A stretch of DNA of 24,483 bases, from the NCBI GenBank assembly GCA_009746045.1, contig RPFO01000041.1, positions 1,009,245-1,033,727 on the forward strand. Reading direction: 5' to 3'. A program made the translations under genes and the position numbers. This document shows positions 7,260 through 15,302 of this stretch, piece by piece. This DNA is from Mesostigma viride (lineage: Eukaryota; Streptophyta; Mesostigmatophyceae; Mesostigmatales; Mesostigmataceae). The notes beneath the pieces are model-generated. The model had not been told where the DNA came from. It ran no database searches and saw only the letters and a list, made by a program, of their open reading frames with translations. The stretch's first letter is position 1; each line of letters opens with the position of its first letter.

Positions 7260-9269
7260 TTACCCTGTTTGCAACCGACTGTACCAGCAGACCAGAGAGG
7301 ACTGTTCCTGCACCAGGGATATTAATGCTGCTGCACGGCCCCTGACCTCTGTGACCTTCCTACTATCCATAGAACTGTCCACATAGAGCATCATGTCAAA
7401 AGGCCTGTACAAATCCAAAGGACCCAGCATGAGAGGGGGAGACATGCGAACAGCCTCTACCACTCTCTCAGCACCCACCTCAACCAGTTGGGAATCGGTC
7501 AACCGACTCAGTACCAACAGGTCAGGAGCACAAATGCTGGCCAGCCATGCCAACATACCTCGTATTGTTGCACATCTGGCCTGGGTGATGGGCTCCTGCA
7601 AGGCATCTATGATCTGCTGAGGATAATCCTTACCACCCTCCAGCTGGATGGACCATGTACCCTGCTGATGGACCAAGGTCGCCTGCATTCCACAAAACAC
7701 CATGGGCTCATTCTCAACCATGTACTGGATCTTACCCAGTTCAAACCGTTTCTGGATCCTGGCCAGAGTCAACTCTTGCCAAGTGGGATGGCCCAGGAGA
7801 TGCAGATCATCACCATGCAGGGAGGCAAACGCTGGCAGCCCCTCATAGCTACCCTGAAACAGACAAGGATCAACTGGAGAGACTGAGAGACCACAGACAG
7901 ACCTGAGGTACTTCTCCAAGCTCTTCCTCCAGATGATGGGACTCGATCTAAGGCCTTCCACGCCTTTGAGAATCCTCAAATACCTCGTCTTCAGCTCTGC
8001 CCTCCACACTGCAGGCACCTTAACAAAGAAAGGGGGTATTGTGCGCCAAGTATCCTGTGCTTCCTGCTGATCACCCTTAAGAAAAGCCCTCTTGAAATCT
8101 ACCAACACAGAGCTATAGGGTATCCCCTTCTGCAGAAAAGACAAATAAATGCACAACAAAATCCTCCATGTATCATGCAGCATCCCTGGTGTGTAAAGCT
8201 CCTCATCTGCTAACTGTCCAGTGCCATGGTACTCAGTCACAACTGGTCTAACATGTGGCACCTGCACGCCATCTACCTCCTTGAGCTTGAGGACAAACAT
8301 CAACCTGAGCAGCTGGTGATCCTCAGGGAGGACATCCACAGGCTCTGCACAGTTGGCAACTATCCACTCATGCCCAGAAGCAACAAAGCCAAGAGTCCAT
8401 GCCTTAGCCATCTTGGGGCTTTGCATCATCTCCACTAGCTTGCGCCAAGGTACAGGACTCGTTCCTGGGATCTGGTACCTCTGCACACCCAACTCACGTG
8501 GGTCAAACGTAGTAGGGAGGATCAGCAGGTCCCCAGCAATGGGCTCCTTTGTATCAGGACCCTCTGCCTCTAGACCCCTCACAGCCCTTACAGCCACACT
8601 AAGACCCTGGGAGTAGCGATATCTCTGCAAGGGAAGGCGGCCCTGCCCTTCTAATGCTAGCTCCTCAGAGGATATCCTCACCCCTGGTAAGCACAAGAAG
8701 TTCTGACCTAGAATGGCAGGCCCCTGATACCCTTCAACCACACTGAACGTGGTGGGCACCCCCAGGATAGGCACACTCACTTCTCCCAAGATCTTCATGG
8801 ACACATTCCCAGAGAAATCAGACACAGCTAGGCAGCTAGGGGATGACCACTGCAAGCCTGCAGCATCCTCTACCCTTAGAATGGACACCTGTGAGTTGGT
8901 ATCCACTTCTAGTGCTGGTGCCCCACATGACCCCCATCCCGTGAGCTTAGATACCTTGGGATCACGCTTGCTGTTCTGCAGAGCTCGAATGATGTCCGCC
9001 ATAAGCAGCCCCCTGGACTGTGGTGCAGCCCTGGCCACCTCTGGCCTTGTGACAGACGTCTCAGCAGACTCCTGCTCACCCTCATCCATCCAGGACAGAC
9101 CATAATCCAAGCATGGTGGGTTAGCATCTGCTGCCTGGCTCTCATCCTGCTCATCTCCCTCCAAGGGAGGATCAGGGCCGTCTTCAGGCCAGATTGCAGT
9201 TGGCCTTCTCTCCTTGACGTGAGCCCAGGATAGCCTGTACACGTGCTTGGGATTACTCTCCAAAGCCAC
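7260..9269 (-). CDS. element A polyprotein: integrase tail, retropepsin-like domain, reverse transcriptase, RNase H start
   Basis: A 669-codon open frame entered by a one-base break near 9270 (its first codon is GTG, so it is not a separate start). Residues 1-20 complete the integrase C-terminal module. Residues about 112-200 form a retropepsin-like domain: EVDTNSQVSIL with the presumed catalytic Asp at 123, a DFSG strand at 151 and AILGQNFL at 185-192, equivalent to the usual ILG box. RT follows: FVLKLKEVDG and HVRPVVTEYHG in the fingers (about 325-348), motif A VDFKRAFLKGD (Asp 391), GVEGLRSSPIIW (436-447) and the catalytic box HGDD at 485-488 in place of YxDD. RNase H starts with YVDSSMDS (Asp 631). 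Acidic low-complexity sequence (about 30-70) links integrase and protease. The integrase-protease-RT order is opposite to normal copia. No frame break occurs inside. Confidence 0.9.
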   Translation of the reverse strand: MALESNPKHVYRLSWAHVKERRPTAIWPEDGPDPPLEGDEQDESQAADANPPCLDYGLSWMDEGEQESAETSVTRPEVARAAPQSRGLLMADIIRALQNSKRDPKVSKLTGWGSCGAPALEVDTNSQVSILRVEDAAGLQWSSPSCLAVSDFSGNVSMKILGEVSVPILGVPTTFSVVEGYQGPAILGQNFLCLPGVRISSEELALEGQGRLPLQRYRYSQGLSVAVRAVRGLEAEGPDTKEPIAGDLLILPTTFDPRELGVQRYQIPGTSPVPWRKLVEMMQSPKMAKAWTLGFVASGHEWIVANCAEPVDVLPEDHQLLRLMFVLKLKEVDGVQVPHVRPVVTEYHGTGQLADEELYTPGMLHDTWRILLCIYLSFLQKGIPYSSVLVDFKRAFLKGDQQEAQDTWRTIPPFFVKVPAVWRAELKTRYLRILKGVEGLRSSPIIWRKSLEKYLRSVCGLSVSPVDPCLFQGSYEGLPAFASLHGDDLHLLGHPTWQELTLARIQKRFELGKIQYMVENEPMVFCGMQATLVHQQGTWSIQLEGGKDYPQQIIDALQEPITQARCATIRGMLAWLASICAPDLLVLSRLTDSQLVEVGAERVVEAVRMSPPLMLGPLDLYRPFDMMLYVDSSMDSRKVTEVRGRAAALISLVQEQSSLVCWYSRLQTG

Positions 9270-9665
9270 CAGACAAGAATGGTTAGCTTCTCAACATGGG
9301 TTACCTGCCCATCTTGCCACTTGCCACGCTTGCCTGGTAATGACGGTTCCTTCCACATCCTGACCCTCAGTCCCACCTGGGGCCTCAGCATTTTCCAACC
9401 CTTGTCCTTACGCCTCAATCTGGAAAACACCCTGTCTGCCTTCTTCAGGCAGGCTGCCACCACGTCCTGTGATAGCATACCAAACTGCAATGCCAGGGGA
9501 GAGACTGCCACACCATCATAGTAATAGGTTACCCTGTGGTTAAGCTGCTCCTCAATCCCCTTACACCAAGCTGCTTTCTCTAGAGCTGATGCCACAACAG
9601 GCACACTCCTAGCTGCTAGCACCACTGTTTTTACTTCACGTATAGATCTCTCTACAGCTCCCTGC
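9270..9665 (-). CDS. element A integrase, catalytic-core end and C-terminal module
   Basis: The minus-strand frame after a break near 9665 carries the last catalytic acid of the integrase core (QGAVERS, the E of DDE) and then SIREVK, as in copia integrases. It continues through a helical region (ALEKAAWCKGIEEQLNHRV) to VGLRVRMWKEP, GKWQDGQVTHVEK, the SH3-like C-terminal fold. Element B shows the equivalent region with W-H-G-P, so A's WQDG is the same turn. The frame leaves coding at about 9270, where one missing G on the minus strand would account for the shift into the next frame. Confidence 0.8.
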
Positions 9666-10491
9666 TGCCCATGGATTCCCTAGGGACCACTACCAACTTA
9701 CAAGGAAGCTGGTCAGCCAGCTTGATCAAGCAGTCAAACTGCAAGTCAGCTTGCACCTTGGTGTACACCCCAAAGCCTGGCAACAAAGACTGGAGACCCA
9801 TCAACAGCTGATGCTCCTGCATTCCAGGAAGAATGGTCAGCAACCTATATCTGCTAAACCTATCCACCCCCACCAACAGATACATGCCCCTGATGTGTTG
9901 GATGTCCACCTGGATATCCCCCCGCTCTCTAGCAGGTTCTCTGGCATGGGACTGTGGGAGGCGAACAGCATTCTCCTGACAGACACAATTCTGAGCAGCT
10001 GCACTGCAGGCCTCTAGCAAAGGCTCCTTGCCAATCTTCCAAGCAAACATCTCTGCCTGCTTAGAGTGGCCAAAGATATGGTGTAGAGTGTTTCCAGCCT
10101 GAGCATAGCTCAACCCCCTGTCAGCCTGGCTGCACAGAGAGGAACGTGACAAAGACTGTGTGCTTGGGATAGCACGACCCACCTGCTGTTCTCTTGCTCC
10201 AGGGACCTCCTCCAAGGTAGCTCGGCTCCCAGAGCCAGCCCCGGTTCCCACAGAAGCTGCAGGTCCTTCCAGTCTGGCGGCTTGACTCCCAGAGTCAACC
10301 CCAACAACTGGAGACCCTGCACCTGCCACAGGCACAGGGAATTCCACTGCTGCAGCAGCGTTATTGCAATCATTGAGTGGAAGCACCTCATCATTCCCAA
10401 CCCCTTGCTGCTGCACAAGAGGGACACCCCCATTACTATGTACAACTGTTCGTCCCACTAGGGGTGATTGACTATTTACAGGGGACAACAT
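9652..10491 (-). CDS. element A pol start: linker and integrase zinc finger and core
   Basis: A 279-codon frame that is in phase with gag, separated from it by a single TGA (10500-10498). Residues about 1-120 are a Ser/Gly/Ala/Val-rich linker with no convincing protease, although VGVDSGSQ occurs in it. The integrase zinc finger is HHIFGH (H-x4-H pattern) with later NCVCQ (CxC rather than the usual CxxC, although another Cys, EACSAAAQNC, is nearby). The core has VDIQHIRG and VDRFSRY (first catalytic Asp region) and VQADLQFD (second). The final Glu is in the next frame. The D-to-E spacing is about 31, slightly shorter than the classic 35. Integrase would insert the cDNA, here with a 5-bp stagger. 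Confidence 0.82.
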   Translation of the reverse strand: MLSPVNSQSPLVGRTVVHSNGGVPLVQQQGVGNDEVLPLNDCNNAAAAVEFPVPVAGAGSPVVGVDSGSQAARLEGPAASVGTGAGSGSRATLEEVPGAREQQVGRAIPSTQSLSRSSLCSQADRGLSYAQAGNTLHHIFGHSKQAEMFAWKIGKEPLLEACSAAAQNCVCQENAVRLPQSHAREPARERGDIQVDIQHIRGMYLLVGVDRFSRYRLLTILPGMQEHQLLMGLQSLLPGFGVYTKVQADLQFDCLIKLADQLPCKLVVVPRESMGSREL

Positions 10492-10497
10492 CTCAAG

Positions 10498-11244
10498 TCA
10501 TGGCTTACCCACCTGGCCAGAGCCTGCTCCAGCAGACTTGGCCTGGTCTGGGCAGTCACGTCGCCAATGACCCGTCCTGCCACATCCAAAGCATTTGTCA
10601 TCCTTCCCAGCAGCAGCCTTCTTCAGGCCACCCTGGTTCTGGCTGCTCTGACTGGCCTGGGTGCCCTGGCCCTGGCTCTTGCCTTGCCCTTGGCCACCCT
10701 TGTTCTGCTGACCACCCTGGTGACCACCAGCCTGCTGCTGACCCTTGCCTTTGGATCCCTGCTGCTGGCCCTTGCCACCCTGGTTACCATTCTGCCTGCG
10801 CCTGTTAGCCCTCTGACGCCTACTAGGTCTGGTTTCTCCCTGAGCACCCTGCCCAGGGGCGTCACCATGGACCTGATGAGCGGAGGCTGAAGGGGCACCA
10901 GTCACCTGGATTGCCTTGCAAGCAGCATTGTCAGATGGACGGATATTGAAAATAACCTTTTGCAAGGCTGGCCACGTCCCATCTGTCTGATCAGCAAACA
11001 TCCTAGCTGCATTTCTCCCATCCACACTCAGCCCCATGCGATCCAGGAAGTAATCTGCCACTGCTCTATCAGTCAGATTGAAGCCATGCTTGGCCCCCTT
11101 CTCCCTGATGCGTGTGAGCCGCTGCAGCTCCTCAGCTATTGTGCCCTTGATCTCAAAGGTATCATAGCTGAGCTTATAGTGATTAGTGAGGTTGAGTACC
11201 TTATCAGAAACTCCTGACGTAGGCCCTCTAGGAACTGAGACCAA
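10498..11244 (-). CDS. element A gag core with zinc knuckle
   Basis: A minus-strand frame covering the capsid C-terminal half and nucleocapsid. The helical part (NHYKLSYDTFEIKGTIAE, then DRAVADYFLDRM) resembles copia-type gag. It is followed by a Gln/Gly/Lys-rich basic tract (about 10630-10830) and one CCHC zinc knuckle, CFGCGRTGHWRRDC, at 10593-10552. Gag packages the element RNA into particles. It ends with TGA at 10500-10498, and the same frame continues as integrase after CTT GAG ATG. The frame is preceded by two one-base breaks, at about 11260 and 11205. The listed 5' end is only where this frame opens, not a start codon. Confidence 0.83.
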   Translation of the reverse strand: MVSVPRGPTSGVSDKVLNLTNHYKLSYDTFEIKGTIAEELQRLTRIREKGAKHGFNLTDRAVADYFLDRMGLSVDGRNAARMFADQTDGTWPALQKVIFNIRPSDNAACKAIQVTGAPSASAHQVHGDAPGQGAQGETRPSRRQRANRRRQNGNQGGKGQQQGSKGKGQQQAGGHQGGQQNKGGQGQGKSQGQGTQASQSSQNQGGLKKAAAGKDDKCFGCGRTGHWRRDCPDQAKSAGAGSGQVGKP

Positions 11245-11245
11245 G

Positions 11246-11800
11246 TCAGCTTGTCCTTGACAGCTGCCTAGCCTTGTCCCTCACACGCTCACTTGAATCC
11301 CTATTAGTCGTGGATGTGTGGAATACCTGCACAAGGTTGACAGTGGGATCTACAGAGCATGAAACTAGCTCCATATCCTCCAACCACTTGTCTAGCTCTT
11401 CCTGTCCCACAGGAGGCTTGAGAGGCTTCTGGCCATTCATCACAGCCACAGCACTCATATGAGGTCTAGTCCCAGGCAAAGCACGAGGGTCACTGCCAAT
11501 GACAGCAGCTCCTACAGGTGCTAATGGCGCAGGAACATAGCTGCAGGAACACCAGACGCAGGCACACATGGTCTCTTACCAGGTGCTTGACGTTCAGCAT
11601 CATTCTGGCCCTCCCCCGTCAGCACCACGCCGTCGGTTGGCCACCCTGCACGCTCCTCCCCTTGTGCCACCTCTTTCCTCTTCCGGTTGGAGCCCTCCTG
11701 CCATTGACGCCCTCTGCCGTTGGGATTGCCTGTCCCTCTGGCACGACGTTGGCGGGGCCTCCCGTGTCTGCCCTTGCCTCACCCCGCCATCCCCCGCTCC
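11246..11800 (-). CDS. element A gag, middle region (frame-broken)
   Basis: Minus-strand coding character continues here in more than one frame. About 11800-11530 reads a strongly basic Arg/Gly/Gln stretch followed by a Pro/Val region, and about 11520-11260 reads an Ala/Pro/Val segment and then EELDKWLEDMELV and DPTVNLVQVFHTSTTN, which look like the start of the gag capsid domain. ATG codons at 11464-11430 could be alternative starts. Breaks near 11530 and 11265 separate the pieces. The plus strand also has open frames here, which I take to be shadows of a GC-rich sequence. Confidence 0.55.
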
Positions 11801-12192
11801 CGCCCCGCTCCCGCTGCCGCCCCGCGCGTGTTACGAAGCATTATAGAATACCACAGAAACACACGCAGATATGGCTGCTGGAACCCACTCAGGCTCACGC
11901 ACTTACTCCAGACGAGGCCGCCTCCTGGCTTGCACTCGCCTGCCCCTCCTCACGGTCTGGACGCTGCTCAACACCCTCAGCAACCGGTATGGCTGCTGCT
12001 GCCTCTGCGACAATCTGGAGGTCTGGGTTAAACTCTCCCAGCACGCAGGTCACAGGTCGCCCGTCTCCTTGCGTTCGACTGGATGTTGTGTCTCACCTGG
12101 GTTGCGATGCCAAGCAAGATCGCGTACCCACCGCTTACCGCCGCCGACAAGCTCGTTCTGCTCGCCTCGGCCGTAACGATCGTACTCGTGAG

Positions 12193-13027
12193 TCACCTCA
12201 CGAGGGATATGCAGATCAGCTCTCTGCCTTCCTCGTAGGTCTCGGTAGTGCCGTCGCCCTCGTTTATCTGCTGGGCTGAGCGCTTGACGGAGCCCTCTGG
12301 CTTGTCAGTCCACTCAAAATGGACGTCTTCAGGCGTCTTCTCGACCCCCGTGACAATCTCCACCTCCGGACCCCACGCAGTGGTGGTTTCCGGCCTCGGT
12401 GTATCAAGCCTGGAGTACACTCCGAAAGGCTGCGTGTAATATAGAACCTGTCTGCGTACCCTCTCGACTCTTGCAAAAGGACAGCAACAAGATTCTCAAT
12501 GGTTTGGGCAAATACCTCCGCCGTGCTCCAAGGATTCACCGTCTCCCGAGCACGCGCGTTCCGGATGATGTCGGCGTCTGGTACCCCCTCTCCTAGCACT
12601 GCTGTCGCCACCCAGTGGTTAAACAGTCGGGTGCTGCCGAGCGCTGTTGCCACAATCTGGCTAAGCGCCTCCCTGGCTAGGTCGAGACCGGCTAGCGTGA
12701 TATGGGCGCCCTGATAAGCGACCTCCACACGATTAGCAGTTTCAGCTAGCGCGTCCGAATACGCACCAACTCTTCCACCGCCACTCGCCCCGTCTCACCT
12801 GGAGAAATCACGACGCGAGCCCGTTGTATAATCGGGTCCGCCGCCGCTGGCCTGCTGCCTCCCCCACTCACCGCCACCCACCCCTCTTCTGCCAAGTGCC
12901 TCGCTACGTAGGCCGCTTGCACGAATGTTGGAGCGTTTGCTTGGTTACGGTAGGGGAAAAACGCTTGCGCGTCTCTCTGCTCGTTCGCCTCACCAGCACC
13001 GTGGCTGCTTGACGATGAACCAGACAT
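12193..13027 (-). CDS. element A gag N-terminal region (frame-broken)
   Basis: ATG at 13027 (MSGSSSSSHGAGE) is 24 bases inside the 5' LTR. Open pieces follow in register: 13027-12770, then about 12770-12440 (ALAETANRVEVAYQGAH, LAREALSQIVATALGS, VLLQESRGYADRFY) and about 12440-12193 (VEIVTGVEKTPEDVHFEW). The two breaks (near 12772 and 12437) each fit one missing G on the minus strand. The predicted product is largely helical after a disordered Ser/Gly start. I do not recognise the domain; its location argues for a matrix-like or capsid-N domain, and it makes gag unusually long (about 800 codons in all). A CAGGTGAGA donor-like site at about 12801 leaves splicing as an alternative. Confidence 0.6.
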
Positions 13028-13050
13028 GAAAGCGTGGAAGCAATAGTACG

Positions 13051-13702
13051 ATTTGCGCAGCAACTCGTCAGCAGAGCTTGTGAGCTCCTGGTCCTTGCCG
13101 GCTGGAATGACCCTAGGCTGCTGGCTAGCAACCTTTATCCTCACACCAGGCCTACGACCCTCGATAGGCTCGCCACTCGTCGTGACGACCAAGGTTCGTG
13201 TGTGAAGACGCTCGTTGCCTCGTTGAGCCTCGAGCTATATGCAACCTCGTTCCATCCTTGTTCCTCGGTCATGAGCAACGCTGGGCAACGCTACATTGCC
13301 AGAGCCTCGTATCGCTGCCTGCATCCTCGTTGCAGGCAGCATACAGGAATCTCTGGCTATCCTGTGTCTAGGACAGCACAGGACCTGCCACAGTCCTGCA
13401 AGGACTTACATCCTTGCAGACCTGCTGGCTGGTTACTGGCTTCTACTAGCCACAGTACCGTTGAGCCCTCAGTACACTGTGTCCCAGTCACGTGAGAGTA
13501 CAGGCTAAGCCTGTGCAGGCACGGCCTGCCACGTGTCCTGTCCACTATGCCCTGAGTGTGCCCGCCCTCGCCCACCGGTCGGCAGTACTTCGGGACTTGA
13601 TAACTTTCTAGTCCCTTGTCTGTTCTAGGCGGTTGACACGGCGTTGGAAAGGTCTCCTCAACCTGCATCCATCTAGCACATTGGTGCCCCAATATGCTAA
13701 CT
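13051..13702 (-). repeat. element A 5' LTR (right copy)
   Basis: 652 bp, matching 5316-5969. Minus-strand transcription of the element should begin here. It ends GCAAAT, followed by gtactattgcttcc before the gag ATG, where a primer-binding site should be; no TGG-type site is present. The dyads noted in the left LTR are conserved. Confidence 0.88.
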
Positions 13703-13707
13703 GCATG
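13703..13707. repeat. target-site duplication of element A, right copy (GCATG)
   Basis: Same as 5311-5315; without the element the site would read tgtgGCATGgatatg. Confidence 0.75.
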
Positions 13708-13821
13708 GATATGTAACACCTATAATGCGCTAGTTTCAGCTATACTGTCTGCACTCGTTTCAGTGCTATATAAACTGTGCCGGAAAGGTCACGGCAAGCC
13801 CTACCTAGCCTATTCAAGGTG

Positions 13822-13940
13822 TGCCAGAAATACGGCAGGCGGGTGCGATTATTAATGACGCAACCGGCAACCCTAATACCTCCGTTTACAACATGATGGC
13901 CAGATATTAAAAACATGAAGGGCAGTTGGGCCCACAGGGA
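13822..13940 (-). repeat. inverted, diverged relic of the small element's LTR
   Basis: The reverse complement resembles the first ~140 bases of the LTRs at 661 and 2165: shared blocks include gcccaactgcc, gtaaacggaggtattaggg (with tgcg following) and aataatcgcacccgcctgcc, with substitutions and small indels between them. Similarity stops after the gtatttctggc block. It is a fragment of the same LTR family in opposite orientation, much older than the copy at 661-2805. Confidence 0.8.
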
Positions 13941-14113
13941 AAAGTCTACATCGCAACAAGGCACCATGCGACTCCGCAGTCAGCGATCACAAACGTTTGC
14001 TTCACCCTTTCCGTGCGCTTCTGCTCATGCTGTTTAGGGTACCTGCACATAAGAAACGTGCCAAGACACACAACCACACACCATAATAATGCATTACAAA
14101 TGCGAAGTACAAT

Positions 14114-14172
14114 GCTGTTGTTGTTGTTGTTGGTTGTTGTGGTGGTGGTGGTGGTGGCGGCGGCGGCGGCGG
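14114..14172. repeat. compound trinucleotide microsatellite (TTG, GTG, GGC)
   Basis: TTG repeats pass into GTG and then GGC repeats without interruption, a stepwise-mutated compound microsatellite. Confidence 0.9.
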
Positions 14173-14178
14173 TACATG

Positions 14179-14240
14179 GTGGTGGTGGGGTTGGGGGTTG
14201 GGGTGGGTGGGGGTGTGGGGTGTGGGGGTGTGGGGGGTGC
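14179..14240 (+). other. G-rich tract with quadruplex potential
   Basis: Nine or more runs of three to six G separated by one to three T or G/T bases (for example ggggttgggggttgggg). This meets the usual G3+N1-7 pattern several times over on the plus strand. Confidence 0.8.
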
Positions 14241-14284
14241 GTCCCTGTGTTGTGGTGCGTGTGCGTGTGACAGTGCATATGTAC

Positions 14285-14379
14285 GTGTGATGAACGCGTG
14301 ATGTGTGATGGGTGATGTGTGATGTGCGATGTGTGATGGGTGATGTGTGATCGATGTGTGATGTGTGATGTGTGTGTGC
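14285..14379. repeat. degenerate gtgatgtgt tandem array
   Basis: About ten variable units of tgtgatg or gggtgatg in tandem. Confidence 0.85.
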
Positions 14380-14571
14380 TCATACGCCTACTAATATGTT
14401 GGCCCATTTGATCATGCCGACGTGACCTGTCGCATGTGTGCGGTAGACATATGTACTGCATGCTACCTAGTCACACATGGCATGGGTTTGCAGAGTTACA
14501 TACAGAGTGTACATTCTTGTCACATAAATGGTCCAGTATATCTTGGAGCCAACCCATGCAACGATACTTAC

Positions 14572-15134
14572 TTGACCACCATGCGCCAGTGGTTGTCATA
14601 CTTCTTTGCATACGGGTCCTGTGGGTCAGGGTTTCCGTAGTACGTCAGGCCGTCACCATACAAGGTGAAAACCTGGTATTTGGCCCAGTCCGCCGTTGTC
14701 AGCACCTCGGCATGCTTTGCCACAGTGCGCTGTGGCGGAAGCTCGAGAGGAGGGAGAGAAGGCTTGGACTTTTTCTTGGCTGGGCGGGTGGCCTGATCCG
14801 TTGGTGGTGGTGCTCCCGCGGCTGGGTTGCCGACCCCTGCTGCCCCCACCTGGTCGGCTGCCCCCCCCTTCCCACCACGTCAGCTGCCTCACATCCGGCC
14901 TTGTCCCAGGTTGCCTTCACTGCTCCAGCCTTCTTGCATCATGAGCAATATCTTGCAAATAAAGGGGGCAGCTGGGATATCGCCAAGAAATGAGCAAGAC
15001 TGCTAGTTTCCAACCCTTACATAATTCATGATCACCCGTTGCTGGGTGGTTACGCTGCATCATTTGGCTGCATGCGACGAAGAAGACCATTACATACTTT
15101 CGGCTCTTCCACGTCAAATTCTCACGGGGCCGGG
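14572..15134 (-). CDS. candidate multi-exon gene fragment, unknown product
   Basis: Two exon-like pieces lie on the minus strand. One is 15134-15021 (RENLTWKSRKYVMVFF, then QMMQRNHPATGDHEL), bounded by a gcatgcag acceptor and a GTAAGG donor. The other is 14932-14572 (KATWDKAGCEAADVV, a Pro-rich linker, AKKKSKPSLPPLELPP, then VLTTADWAKYQVFTLYGDG and PYAKKYDNHWRM), ending at a strong GTAAGT donor (14571). A further GTAAGT donor at 15236 implies another exon to the right, with a 102-nt intron. Within the large exon a G7 run (about 14867-14873) seems one base too long, the same type of break as in the retroelements. Phase across 15020-14933 does not close cleanly, so one boundary is wrong. I do not recognise the protein; acidic and aromatic residues suggest a globular C-terminal domain. 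Confidence 0.4.
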
Positions 15135-15302
15135 CTGCATGCATACTCATGAAACAATCGAAACTCAGCAAACTAGTGCGACATGTACAAAATGCAGCAG
15201 GAAAAATACCGACAATTATGATGGAAATAAACTTACGCGCACAAGCGCGCGGTTGACCATGTACCCCAGTTATTCTAGGACTTCAGGCCTAGACTATCAG
15301 TA

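Larger units (their letters stand above)
5316..13702 (-). mobile_element. element A: full-length copia-like LTR retrotransposon with atypical domain order
   Basis: An 8387-bp unit bounded by direct repeats of 654 and 652 bp with a 5-bp target duplication GCATG. Reading the minus strand: right repeat (5' LTR), gag from ATG at 13027, 24 bases inside the LTR; gag core with zinc knuckle to 10498; integrase; retropepsin-like domain; reverse transcriptase; RNase H to 6907; a 0.9-kb 3' region with purine tracts; and the left repeat (3' LTR). The RT and the position of integrase before RT are those of Ty1/copia, but no usual protease lies between gag and integrase. The LTR ends are AGTTAG...GCAAAT, not TG...CA. 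Several one-base frame breaks interrupt gag and pol, and gag and pol are separated by one in-frame TGA. The two LTRs differ by about four substitutions and two C-run length changes, indicating a young insertion. Confidence 0.88.
13941..14571. other. simple-sequence region without a supported gene
   Basis: It contains TTG, GTG and GGC triplet runs (14114-14172), a G-rich tract (14179-14240) and a variable gtgatgtgt array (14285-14379). The open frames seen on both strands here are low-complexity artefacts. No promoter or RNA gene is recognised. Confidence 0.6.

Noticed and set aside
6907-9625. Element A as a decayed pseudogene
   Set aside because: The pol breaks I examined are single-base run-length changes, catalytic motifs are preserved and the LTRs are nearly identical, so decay is not the simplest reading.
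10277-10300. VGVDSGSQ in the gag-integrase linker of A as a conventional copia protease
   Set aside because: It lies in a Ser/Gly/Ala-rich low-complexity stretch, lacks the usual WxLDSGAxxH context and any following ILG-type box, and B has nothing similar in its linker.
11518-12279. 253-codon plus-strand ORF as a gene
   Set aside because: It lies wholly opposite the gag region of element A, is Pro/Leu/Ser-rich as expected for the shadow of a GC-rich frame, and has no domain.
13946-14461. Minus-strand His/Thr/Pro-rich ORF
   Set aside because: It is a translation of microsatellite and G-rich DNA with no other support.
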